Source: Thalassobacterium sedimentorum (GTDB taxonomy: Bacteria > Verrucomicrobiota > Verrucomicrobiia > Opitutales > Coraliomargaritaceae). Taken from it: a DNA stretch of 64,000 nucleotides. A program made the translations under genes and the position numbers. Below the pieces are notes generated by a model, which had not been told where the DNA came from, searched no databases, and was given only the letters and a program-made list of their open reading frames with translations. Below are positions 41,108-50,720 of the stretch, piece after piece; within the stretch, counting starts at the first letter, position 1, and every line of letters starts with the position of its first letter. The DNA lies in the NCBI RefSeq assembly GCF_031127905.1, contig NZ_JARXIC010000002.1:1-64000 (forward strand), written 5' to 3'.

Positions 41108-44100
41108 TTATATTTCATCCTCCGACAACCAACGAAAACTAACAATCACATATTGGCGACCAAACCGCTGATTATCTGGGATCGCTGAATTAATCTCTGG
41201 ATCGTCCGTAGAATCGACCCAAGTAGGCACTCGCTGCACCACCGCTTCACAGACCGCCGCCCTCTCCACATCACGAGTCAATGGATTTAGACTAGCACCA
41301 TAAGCACGAATTCGAAAGGTATCGCTCCGTGCTGACAAGGACGGAGCCAAGCTTTGCAACAGATCATTTTGCAAAATCCACCCCGGCGCACCCGCTCCAC
41401 TCGCAGGCGCATGCTTATCCCAATCAACGGAATCCCCCCAAACCTCGGTCTCTGTCGGTTCTCCTCCAAAATCTGCCACTGTATTCACAGTCATATCCAA
41501 TGCCGCTTGCAACGCTCCAGCTCGACCAGTCTCGTTGTCAACCAAGCGACGATTAATAAAATCTGACAGGGAACGAAAAGGGCCACGCATTTTGACCTGG
41601 CGAACAATCTCCTCCGCCAAATCTGTCAACTCATCCGAATTCAGCGAACGAAATCCAGCCCACGCCTCTGAATTCGTTTCAACATCTGCTCCCGAATTTG
41701 AAGCCATGGGGTGCTGAAAGCGCGACACCGGCACCTCCAGTTCAGCTGCAGTCAGAGATCTGATTCCATTCGCAAAAATGTCAAAATATCTGAATTCATT
41801 CGCTTGTAAAAGTGTGGCCAAAACAGCCTTCCAAGCTTCCACTGATGTTGAATTAACATTAAACGGGCCATCGACCATTAATGTAGCTGCTGCTGTATCG
41901 ATATCCCGCAACTCACTCATGTAATCGTCATCGATTACATCATGTCTTGAATAATATTTATAACGGCTATTCGGCAGTTTCTTTCCCTGTGAAACATATT
42001 CTGTATCAAAGGTTTCAAAAGGAGGATACATCAACGCTTGCCCAGCTTCTGGAACCGTCGAAAAAAACCATGAATCAAACAGTGCATCATTATAATGCCA
42101 TGCGAGATCGATAGCTTCCAACGCAGTTCCATTTCCGTCGACATTTCCCGAACCAGTATAGATCGTTTCAGTGAGTGCGCCGAAAGGCGGCGCATAGGAG
42201 CTCCCAATAGTATAAAGTGGAACCGTATCTAAAGCACCCACTTCCGCATGCATCAATTGCCCAATGGAGTTCAATGGCTGACGAGGCAACTCCTTTAACA
42301 CCACATGCTCCTGCCCTGCAAATGAAACTGAATTTCCTGCACGTGCGATCCCCGAATTGATGGAGTCGATCATTGCTTTGTCCGAATTCCATTCGGCACG
42401 GTCAAAAACTGAAACATCCCACAAGGGCGAATGCACTTCACTGGAATGCCCAGGTCGCGCATGCCATGCCAATGGATTATAGTGGGCGATGTACGGAATC
42501 GAATCTGCCCCGAGCTCAGCACTGCTGGTTTTCAATCGAGCCACAATATTAGCGGCGTATAAAATATCTGCAGCAGAAGATCCTAGCTGAATATTACTCG
42601 ACGAAACGACGTGATAATAATCCCAAAGTGTAAAATCTTCAGAGCCTGATGAAGTTTCATCCGTTCCAGCCCAAAGATCAGTAAAGGGGTATGATCCAGA
42701 CTCTGAAGCAGGTGGACGCAATCCCCAAACATCACGCACCACAAACCCCTCATTCGGCTCTCCCGATGTATACTTAGCGTCTGTAATCGCCAATGTTAAC
42801 CGAAAATCATTAATATCTGTCATGGAGGTATTCTCTCCAAAATCAAGATCCAAGGAATCATGAATCCACTCAGAATTCGTATCTGTTACATCAAAATCCT
42901 GACTTGAAATGACTGCCCGAAATGTATTGTGTGGTGCACCACCAACCGGGCCAATCATCTGTGTGGGTAACGGACGGCCATCGACCCAACCCCCGAAGCC
43001 CCCCGCAGCGCCATTGTAATTTTTGTACCCTTGACTCGTAGCTGGTGTAAACTGAATCGCAAAAATTTTCATTTCTCCCGGTTGGAGCACAGTCTGATTT
43101 AGATTTGTAATATCACGCCAGTCATAATCTGAAAACAGCGAAAACGTAAAATGCCCGGTACGTGTGGTGGAATCATGATCTTGCCATAAATCGACTATAT
43201 TTGTTGGCGTGCCAAATAACCCTTGAGTCGCCCCAGTTGCCCCATCGCGAACCACTATTTGCATGTCCGCTGCTGGATCATAGGTAATTCTATAATCACT
43301 GGTATCCAGCGCCACGTTATAAGGATTCCACAAGACGACAAGAGGACTAATCACATGTCGACCTTGAAGTATCTCTGCCCATCGCTCTTTTACACTCGGA
43401 GAGTCATCTGGCCGATCATCTCTCCAATCCCAACGATTCCCAATTTGTGAATCACTATAATCGGAAATCACACCTCCAACACGCCAAATAAACTGCTGCA
43501 CTACTGGCGCAATTGGATGCGAGACGAGCTTCCAATCACTAATAGCTCCATCGATCAAAGGTTCCGTGCTTAAAAGATCAGCGTCAAATTCCGCACGGGC
43601 CCCATCCCAACTCACTGGAAGTGTATTACGCGGCTTAAGCACGGGCATATCTGCATTGGGATTATCAAGCAATTTATAAATGTTCGACCAAGCCGCCAAA
43701 CTGTCCCATTTCATGGGAAAAACATCCGTAATATTCTGATTACTTAACTCTGATAATTGGTCGCTGAGCCCACGCGAAAGATCACGTCGTAGCCCTCCAT
43801 TCTTCACATCGGCAAGCACTCCGTAGCTCTGCACGGTTAAATCATGCTGGTATGGAGCCCAAATCTCCGTCCCAAACCTCAATTCAAGATCGATTAGATT
43901 GGACATCTGACTTCGCTCTCCAACCGTCATCAAACTACGAAAATCACTAAGCCCTGTAAGCACTTCAGCCTTAGCCGACTCCGCCGCACCAAACCTCAGG
44001 CTCTGGCTCAACGAATCCGTGCTTTCATAAACATCCGTATCCTCCTCCCAACTACGGGCATTTACCTTAGCCTTAACCCCCTCGTCCAAAACAGCCCATG

Positions 44101-44692
44101 CGTACGCGAGGTTATCATCAACACGAGTGATTGTTTCAGCTTCAACCGCAGGAACGAAAGCTCCTGAGCTATCTGTTCCAGCACTCACAAGTTCATAAGG
44201 ATCGAGCAAGTTTGATGTGATAGAACTCAGTTCATTATTCTCAGTCGGCATCGATGCAAGCCAACCAATAAAAGTCTTACTATTTGGATTGAGCGGATTC
44301 GCGTCATCGCTTCGCCAGACACCTGTCCAATATTTTTTGGCTTCAGCAGGAACTAGATTCGCATAACCTCCGTCCAAAATATCTGCACGTGAGGTCACTC
44401 GCTGATCGCTTCCGGTCATTTTCTGTAAATGTCCCAACGCAAGATTGAGCGATAGGAGCGCTGATTGCTCAGCACGTAATTTAGTGATCCCGACATTGCT
44501 AGTCGCCACTTGAGTTTGAGTGAATGTAGTTAAGGCCAACAGCAATAACAACACAAACGCCATCATTGATAAAGCAATCACCAAGGCAAAACCATCGCAA
44601 GACCGAGGAACTGACATGCTTAAAACACGCTGTCTATTTTTTACCTGAGATACATGAACGACTTGACTACACTGTTTGCTTAATTTGTTCAT
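41108..44692 (-). CDS. Giant prepilin-like protein (Verru_Chthon cassette protein A-like)
   Basis: A 1194-residue protein whose N terminus holds a basic leader followed by a strongly hydrophobic segment, FALVIALSMMAFVLLLLLAL, at about residues 36-55. This resembles PilX/GspK-type prepilins. The adjoining TQVATSNVGITKLRAEQSALL region and the long Ser/Thr/Asn-rich C-terminal body match the huge pseudopilin-like proteins of Verrucomicrobiota, such as Verru_Chthon cassette protein A. It may be part of a surface or secretion structure, cleaved by a prepilin peptidase. No PilD, PilQ or ATPase is present in the window. The gene sits in a glycan locus, which is unusual. Family assignment is by type, not by a search. 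Confidence 0.7.
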   Translation of the reverse strand: MNKLSKQCSQVVHVSQVKNRQRVLSMSVPRSCDGFALVIALSMMAFVLLLLLALTTFTQTQVATSNVGITKLRAEQSALLSLNLALGHLQKMTGSDQRVTSRADILDGGYANLVPAEAKKYWTGVWRSDDANPLNPNSKTFIGWLASMPTENNELSSITSNLLDPYELVSAGTDSSGAFVPAVEAETITRVDDNLAYAWAVLDEGVKAKVNARSWEEDTDVYESTDSLSQSLRFGAAESAKAEVLTGLSDFRSLMTVGERSQMSNLIDLELRFGTEIWAPYQHDLTVQSYGVLADVKNGGLRRDLSRGLSDQLSELSNQNITDVFPMKWDSLAAWSNIYKLLDNPNADMPVLKPRNTLPVSWDGARAEFDADLLSTEPLIDGAISDWKLVSHPIAPVVQQFIWRVGGVISDYSDSQIGNRWDWRDDRPDDSPSVKERWAEILQGRHVISPLVVLWNPYNVALDTSDYRITYDPAADMQIVVRDGATGATQGLFGTPTNIVDLWQDHDSTTRTGHFTFSLFSDYDWRDITNLNQTVLQPGEMKIFAIQFTPATSQGYKNYNGAAGGFGGWVDGRPLPTQMIGPVGGAPHNTFRAVISSQDFDVTDTNSEWIHDSLDLDFGENTSMTDINDFRLTLAITDAKYTSGEPNEGFVVRDVWGLRPPASESGSYPFTDLWAGTDETSSGSEDFTLWDYYHVVSSSNIQLGSSAADILYAANIVARLKTSSAELGADSIPYIAHYNPLAWHARPGHSSEVHSPLWDVSVFDRAEWNSDKAMIDSINSGIARAGNSVSFAGQEHVVLKELPRQPLNSIGQLMHAEVGALDTVPLYTIGSSYAPPFGALTETIYTGSGNVDGNGTALEAIDLAWHYNDALFDSWFFSTVPEAGQALMYPPFETFDTEYVSQGKKLPNSRYKYYSRHDVIDDDYMSELRDIDTAAATLMVDGPFNVNSTSVEAWKAVLATLLQANEFRYFDIFANGIRSLTAAELEVPVSRFQHPMASNSGADVETNSEAWAGFRSLNSDELTDLAEEIVRQVKMRGPFRSLSDFINRRLVDNETGRAGALQAALDMTVNTVADFGGEPTETEVWGDSVDWDKHAPASGAGAPGWILQNDLLQSLAPSLSARSDTFRIRAYGASLNPLTRDVERAAVCEAVVQRVPTWVDSTDDPEINSAIPDNQRFGRQYVIVSFRWLSEDEI

Positions 44693-44870
44693 CTGAATGG
44701 GATAAGGGTAAATTTCGACTGATTGCTGTAAGTATCATTATATTCAAATCTCCTCGCATACGGACAAGTGAAATCAAGGATCATACATGCACAATAGCTA
44801 GTCATATCTTACACAAAAATACTTAAACATAAACACAGCTAGCACCCTTTCATTCTAATTTTCCCCTAGC

Positions 44871-47147
44871 TCACAAAGCAGTGCCTATTACTGGAGAGCG
44901 CTTCAATCGCATTTCAGTGGAAAGTCCTCCAGTTGCGCAAGCGCTCAAGATAATTTCACCGTCCTCGGGGAGTGTTCGGAGCACACACGAAGCGATCCCT
45001 GCCTCTAAATGAGCAGTGCCTCCCAAGGGCCCAATCAGTTCAGCAGGGCCACGAACTGTAATATTAATCGCTCCTTCTGCATCGGTGACCAATACACCCG
45101 ATTCATCTAGACATTCTACATGCACAATCAGGGTATCAATGCATCCCACAACCACAGGGACTTGCTCCGAATCCACAACAATACGAAGCTGGGTCCATAC
45201 ACAAGTTGTCCTCCGTTGATCGCAAGCAACAACAGTACCATCAACTAAAGCGCGCGCTTCAAGAATTCCAGGAACAACAGCATCTAAATCAAAAACAAAT
45301 GGTGGATGTCTTAAATATTGAGTATGTATCGAAATAGAAGGCGACTGCACACCTATGCGCTCTCCATTCAACAAAAGCTCAACCTGCTCGGCATTACTAA
45401 ACACCAGTATACGGCGAGAGGAAGAAGCCTCCCAATTAGATGCAATAAACACCATTGCACCACTATCCCAAGCAGTGTCGGCAGTGCCAATCGGACGCTG
45501 GCTACGGTAAAAGTAGTGCGCGTATTTCGGCAGCCTGAATATATCACGAACCCCCATAGTCGCCCTCATCGAGTGATAGCCACGCGTATAGTCGCAAAAG
45601 GCCCACTGCCCACAGGCAATCGCTTTTGTTGACAGATTTTCGTTGACCGCTTCGATGAAATTTCGGGCCTGTTGAATCTGTGCTAGTTCACCATCTCCCC
45701 GTTGCTGTCGACTCGAAAAGCGTGAATCCATCACACCTTCGTGAGCATCTTGATTAAAACCTCCATTACTCGCGTAAAACTCCCAATCTCCATACTCTGC
45801 GACAATTAAGGCACGCTCTCCGTTACGATACGTATGCAAACCATCGTGCTGACGACTCCGAATATACAGATCAAAGGCATCGATCCACCCACATGTATAG
45901 AATTGATCTCCAGGATACTCTTCATGCCCAGCATGGTGCATCCGTGCCATGAACTCATCAGGCATTTCTGCCTCATTCAACGACAATTCCCAAAAAAATG
46001 CACTCGGATGATTTCGATCTCTGCGTACCAGTTCTCGAGCAGCAACTTCACAGGCATCCTGAAACACTTCACTTCCAAAATACTGCCAACCAGGAATGCA
46101 GCTCATCACAACAATTCCAAGTGCATCACAGGCATCTAGAAATGCAGGTGACTGTGGATAATGAGAACATCGAACGTAATCAAAGCCCGAATTTTTAATC
46201 TTCATTGCATCGCGCCATTGCGCCGCATCTGACAATGCATAACCTAGATACGGATACTCTTGATGACGATTTGTGCCCAATAAACGATACGGCTTACCAT
46301 TAATTTCCAGCCCTCGGCTTCGAGATGCGACAAAACGACGAATTCCGATTTGAATTTCACGTGAATCGACATCACCATGAGCAGCTATAACTTCAACTCG
46401 TAATCGATACAGATTCGGCGCATCTGGAAACCACAGCTTGGGCTTAAGCAGGGTCATTTCAGTAGTCAACTGATGGTCTTCATCTGGTGCAAAATCAAAT
46501 GACGCTTCGTTGTCTGCTACACGACTATCCGTGTCGTCGAGGAGCGTGACGCGCACTCGACCAGCCTGCGACGCATCACCTCGATTACGAACGTCAACCG
46601 CTACCGAAATACTGGCAGTATCCGCAGTCACCATCGGGTAACGGACAAATATACCACCGCCAGCAACCTTATTTGCTTCCGCTTCATCGGTAATATGCAA
46701 ACGAGGCTTGAGCTCCAGAGATACAGTGCGATAGATACCACCATGCCAGCAAAAATCAATTTTATCTAAAGCTTTCCCTGGTGGAATTTCCGCATCGTGA
46801 CGATTATCCAAAGTTACAGTAAGCTGATGTCTACGTCCCGCGACGATCTCCTTTAGAACATCCACACACAGAGGCAAATATCCCCCCGAATGTATAGCAA
46901 CTAGCTTGCCATCAATTCGGATTTCAGCCTTCTGCATCAGTCCCTCAAAGCGCAAGAGAACTGCACCCAACCCATCGGTTTCTTCAACTAAAAGCTCGCG
47001 GGAATACTCACATACTCCCGTCCACATATCGCTCCCATTCAAGTCACATGCCTTAGGCGTGTGAGGCACACAGACAGCTTCCGGATGCTGGCCTTCAATT
47101 GAAAAGCTCCAACCAGCATTCAGGTCTATAATACGTTTTGTTGACAT
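44871..47147 (-). CDS. Glycoside hydrolase family 2 (beta-galactosidase-like)
   Basis: A 758-residue GH2 enzyme without a signal peptide, hence cytoplasmic. It has an N-terminal sugar-binding beta domain, an immunoglobulin-like domain, and a TIM barrel. The acid/base is Glu392 in SLNEAEM and the likely nucleophile Glu451 in VAEYGDW. C-terminal beta domains of the bacterial Ig-like type follow. Members are beta-galactosidases, beta-glucuronidases or beta-mannosidases; the loop RCSHYPQSPAFLDACDALG fits the galactosidase/glucuronidase end. It is five bases downstream of the GH42 gene, so the two act together on imported oligosaccharide. Confidence 0.88.
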   Translation of the reverse strand: MSTKRIIDLNAGWSFSIEGQHPEAVCVPHTPKACDLNGSDMWTGVCEYSRELLVEETDGLGAVLLRFEGLMQKAEIRIDGKLVAIHSGGYLPLCVDVLKEIVAGRRHQLTVTLDNRHDAEIPPGKALDKIDFCWHGGIYRTVSLELKPRLHITDEAEANKVAGGGIFVRYPMVTADTASISVAVDVRNRGDASQAGRVRVTLLDDTDSRVADNEASFDFAPDEDHQLTTEMTLLKPKLWFPDAPNLYRLRVEVIAAHGDVDSREIQIGIRRFVASRSRGLEINGKPYRLLGTNRHQEYPYLGYALSDAAQWRDAMKIKNSGFDYVRCSHYPQSPAFLDACDALGIVVMSCIPGWQYFGSEVFQDACEVAARELVRRDRNHPSAFFWELSLNEAEMPDEFMARMHHAGHEEYPGDQFYTCGWIDAFDLYIRSRQHDGLHTYRNGERALIVAEYGDWEFYASNGGFNQDAHEGVMDSRFSSRQQRGDGELAQIQQARNFIEAVNENLSTKAIACGQWAFCDYTRGYHSMRATMGVRDIFRLPKYAHYFYRSQRPIGTADTAWDSGAMVFIASNWEASSSRRILVFSNAEQVELLLNGERIGVQSPSISIHTQYLRHPPFVFDLDAVVPGILEARALVDGTVVACDQRRTTCVWTQLRIVVDSEQVPVVVGCIDTLIVHVECLDESGVLVTDAEGAINITVRGPAELIGPLGGTAHLEAGIASCVLRTLPEDGEIILSACATGGLSTEMRLKRSPVIGTAL

Positions 47148-47152
47148 TGTAA

Positions 47153-49213
47153 CTAATTAACTGATTCAGAGATCAAAGTCATCGTCGCGTAAGGTGCCAA
47201 CTCGACGCTTCCGAAGCGATGGGCATCGTTGACTAAATCGCGCCATTCACCTTCAAGTTCCACCGCTTGCTTAGTTCTGGTAAAATTAAATACAAAGCGA
47301 AAGACACGTCCTGCAGCGCCTTTTCTATCCTGAATCACAACACCCGCAGGTAGCGCCTCTGCCCGAACCTTTAACTTCGCAGCCATTAAAACGTCACGGT
47401 AGAAGCGAATCAAGCCCTGGCCGTCTAGACGGGCACCGACATAGAATGCAGTTCCAGTTCCGAATGCGTTCTTGGTGCAAACTGGACGATTCTGGTAAAA
47501 GTCTTGATTATACACAGCAATTCCATGTGCAGACTCTGCATGGATGAGTTCTGCAAAGTCAGTCACAATGCTTTGATCCTGTTCAGAACCTTGGTTGAAC
47601 ATAGCAGTGTTACTCTCTTCTTCGAAAAGGTAATCAATTTCCTCATTCCAAACACCAAACACCGATCTCAGTCCAGCCCCGGGAAGCCCCCCGTTCCATA
47701 CACGATTATTCGGATCCACATAAGCAGTCAAATAGGTACCCACCACAACACCGCCAGCTTCGACGTACGAACTCACTTTAGCCGCAGTGTCTGCGTCAAT
47801 CAAATAGAGCGAAGGCAGGATAAGACAACGATAGTCTGACCAATCTTGATCCTTAAAGGTAATATCTGCATTCACACCCATGCGCGCCAATGCGTTATAA
47901 TGTTCACGAGCTGTTTGGGTATGCACATCGTCGGCTTTCGGATATTCCAGTCTCGGAGCCTTCGGACCGACAGATGCCCGAATCGCCCATTTAGACTCCC
48001 AATCATATACAATAGCCACAGGCGACTTTTCGCGAGGGACACCAGAAATATCTGCACAGCTCTCAAGCGCTCGTCCCACTTCACAACATTCGGCAAATAC
48101 ACGTGTTTGCCCCGAACCATCATGGTCAATAACTGCACCATGAAACTTCTCACAACCACCTCTTCCTTTACGCCACTGGAAATAATGAACCGCATCGGCT
48201 CCATGAGCCAGGTACTGCATCGCTTCGGAAAAATGAACACCAGGCCGCTTTAATTTATTCACCTGCCACCAATTAACCGAGCTCGGCGAGCATTCCATCT
48301 GAATCCAAGACTGCCCTTTTGCCATTCCTCGCATGAGAGCATTCACAAACTCAGTGCGCATGCTAACCTGCCACGAATTTTCCCGATCATCGTGCAAGGG
48401 GTAGCGATCATTCGAAACAAGATCGAGCACTTTTGACCATTGATAGTAGTTATTTGTATCAAAGGTACTCATGAAATTGGTCGTACAAGGAATCTCGGGA
48501 GTCAGTTCACGCAGTGGAACCATTTCGTTCTCAAGTGTCGAAACATGTAAATCATTCACAAATCGACGCCAATCCAAAACCATACCATCAACACTTTGAT
48601 CGAAGGGCGTGATTTGCTCCCATTCAGTTACACTATGATTCCAAAAAGCAGCCCACCATGCGGCATTCAAAGCATCCAGAGAACCGTATTTACGCTGCAG
48701 CCACACTCGAAATTCAGTCAAACATGATTCACAAAAGCACTCGCCACTAATTTCATTATTTACATGCCACAACATCAAAGCCGGATGCCCTGCATAACGT
48801 TTCGCTAGCTCACGATTAATCGCCTGAGATTTCTGACGAAACAGCTGCGAACTGGGACAATGATTATGTCGCTCACCACTCGGCTCGCGCACCCCCTGCC
48901 GGTCCACTCGGCGGATCTCTGGATTCGCCTCAGAAAGCCACAATGGCTTTGCCGCAGTAGGCGTCGCTAGAAAAACACCAATACCAGCTTGATGCAAGCG
49001 ATCCATAGCGTCATCAAGCCACTCAAAATGATACACACCATCCTCGGACTCATAGGAAGTCCAAGCAAAGACGCCAAGTGTCATTGTCGTGCAGCCCGCC
49101 TCCTTCATTAGCTCGATATCGCGCGTTAAAATATCAGGACGATCCAACCATTGGTCCGGGTTGTAATCAGCTCCATACAAGGGCTGATTTTTATGTTTAA
49201 AAATGTTTAGCAT
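47153..49213 (-). CDS. Glycoside hydrolase family 42 beta-galactosidase
   Basis: A 686-residue GH42 enzyme. The barrel begins with YGADYNPDQW. The acid/base Glu154 is in WHVNNEISG, the nucleophile Glu307 in QMECSPS, and the four-Cys cluster of this family includes CFCESC. It has no signal peptide and acts on small beta-galactosides in the cytoplasm. ATG 49213 is chosen over a GTG ten codons earlier (49243) because the conserved core starts soon after. It follows the GPH symporter gene and precedes the GH2 gene, which completes uptake and hydrolysis. Confidence 0.92.
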   Translation of the reverse strand: MLNIFKHKNQPLYGADYNPDQWLDRPDILTRDIELMKEAGCTTMTLGVFAWTSYESEDGVYHFEWLDDAMDRLHQAGIGVFLATPTAAKPLWLSEANPEIRRVDRQGVREPSGERHNHCPSSQLFRQKSQAINRELAKRYAGHPALMLWHVNNEISGECFCESCLTEFRVWLQRKYGSLDALNAAWWAAFWNHSVTEWEQITPFDQSVDGMVLDWRRFVNDLHVSTLENEMVPLRELTPEIPCTTNFMSTFDTNNYYQWSKVLDLVSNDRYPLHDDRENSWQVSMRTEFVNALMRGMAKGQSWIQMECSPSSVNWWQVNKLKRPGVHFSEAMQYLAHGADAVHYFQWRKGRGGCEKFHGAVIDHDGSGQTRVFAECCEVGRALESCADISGVPREKSPVAIVYDWESKWAIRASVGPKAPRLEYPKADDVHTQTAREHYNALARMGVNADITFKDQDWSDYRCLILPSLYLIDADTAAKVSSYVEAGGVVVGTYLTAYVDPNNRVWNGGLPGAGLRSVFGVWNEEIDYLFEEESNTAMFNQGSEQDQSIVTDFAELIHAESAHGIAVYNQDFYQNRPVCTKNAFGTGTAFYVGARLDGQGLIRFYRDVLMAAKLKVRAEALPAGVVIQDRKGAAGRVFRFVFNFTRTKQAVELEGEWRDLVNDAHRFGSVELAPYATMTLISESVN

Positions 49214-49252
49214 ACCAAGTGATTCAGGGTAAATATTGAGCACAATTCGGAT

Positions 49253-50686
49253 TTAAACTTCACCTCTGCGCGCTTCGAGCTCTTCACGAATCTCGGTAAT
49301 CTGTGCTTCGGTTAACTTATAATAACGAAGCAAGAAGTAAGCGATAACGAAAAAGACTGCTGGAATTACCGCGAACATTAATCGCAAAGCTAAAATAGCA
49401 CCATCATCTTGATCGGCTCCCAATGCTTGATTAAATCCGGAGACACTTAGTAACACCCCCGCAAGTAAGGCAGTGAAAGCTGAAACCCCTTTATTGATGT
49501 ATCCAAATGCGGACCCAAAAGCCCCCTCTCTCCGCAAGCCACACTTCATCTCATCGTAATCAACTACATCAGCCTTAATCGAACTAATCATCAACGCGAC
49601 TCCTGAACCCGAAACCGTCAAAAGAATAACCGGAATGAACTGAAGCCAAGGCAAAGTCACACTGTAACAAAAATACTTTAGAATCGACCCAGTAATGCCC
49701 ATAATAAAGCATACATTCATCATTTGACGTTTACCGATTTTCTCAGAAATACGTGCCAATGGTTGAATGGAAAAGAATGAAATGAATGCGCCGATGGTAC
49801 CACCAATCGCCACATACGAAGCTGCCATTTTCGTATCCCCTCCGAAGATATAGTATGTATTTACATAAATCCCTAAATGATGAACGAGTGCATTCCCCAT
49901 ATTACTAATAACGAAAACGATAAGTACAATCATCGCCTGATCATTAGTGAAAACACCTCTGATCGACTCCCAGAAGCCGACTTTCTTTTGTGTTTTAGCC
50001 ACCTTAAAATATGGCTCCTGTGTCTTAAAGGCAGTCACGATCCCGAATAAAGCCAATATTGCACATAGCCCAATCGAAACGTAACGCACGCCAACCAGTG
50101 CACTTTCAAAGATGTCCAGTTGAGTCAGTCGATAAGCCCAGGCTGCTATGATATTCGCACCAACCATCCCAATCATCGTCCGTATCGCGACCACCTTCGT
50201 TCGTTCATTATAATCCGGAGTCATCTCACTTCCAAGTGCCCAATATGGAACCGAGTAGATGGTATATGCCGTCAAAAACAATATCGACGTCACAGAATAA
50301 AAGACAAATTGCTGCTGCTCAGTCCAAGCTGGATCCACGAAGAAGATCAACGGAAACAGAATCATACACAGCAACGAACCAACAAATAAGTAAGGTCGTC
50401 TCCGGCCAAACCGGCTGCGCGTATTATCCGAGATGACCCCTGCCGCAGGATCGCTGACCGTATCCCAGATTCTCCCAAACATGATGGCCAAGCCGAGCAA
50501 TGTCGGATCGACCCCCAATTCAATATTATAAATCGGGAACGTAAGCGCCATCAACATTTGAGCCCCCGAAAATGCCAGCAACGCACCAAGACCATAATAG
50601 ATCTTCTGCGCAAAGGCTAAGGGCGCACGAGGTGCACGCGGCTGACTAGATTCTGGCGCGAAGCCAGCAGTGGGATCAGATTTCAT
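49253..50686 (-). CDS. GPH-family sugar:cation symporter
   Basis: A 477-residue MFS-type transporter of the glycoside-pentoside-hexuronide:cation family (MelB/XynB relatives) with about twelve helices. The loop after the second helix reads DTRSRFGRRRPYL-type (here DNTRSRFGRRRPYLF), a hallmark of the family, and KSVSAF-like segment near the end is replaced by NKGVSAFTALL. It probably imports a galactoside, xyloside or uronide. Its position ahead of GH42 and GH2 points to oligosaccharide import followed by intracellular hydrolysis. No outer-membrane SusC/D is present. Confidence 0.92.
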   Translation of the reverse strand: MKSDPTAGFAPESSQPRAPRAPLAFAQKIYYGLGALLAFSGAQMLMALTFPIYNIELGVDPTLLGLAIMFGRIWDTVSDPAAGVISDNTRSRFGRRRPYLFVGSLLCMILFPLIFFVDPAWTEQQQFVFYSVTSILFLTAYTIYSVPYWALGSEMTPDYNERTKVVAIRTMIGMVGANIIAAWAYRLTQLDIFESALVGVRYVSIGLCAILALFGIVTAFKTQEPYFKVAKTQKKVGFWESIRGVFTNDQAMIVLIVFVISNMGNALVHHLGIYVNTYYIFGGDTKMAASYVAIGGTIGAFISFFSIQPLARISEKIGKRQMMNVCFIMGITGSILKYFCYSVTLPWLQFIPVILLTVSGSGVALMISSIKADVVDYDEMKCGLRREGAFGSAFGYINKGVSAFTALLAGVLLSVSGFNQALGADQDDGAILALRLMFAVIPAVFFVIAYFLLRYYKLTEAQITEIREELEARRGEV

Positions 50687-50720
50687 AGTAGGGGCAATAT
50701 TTTATGAATAAACGAGCAGA

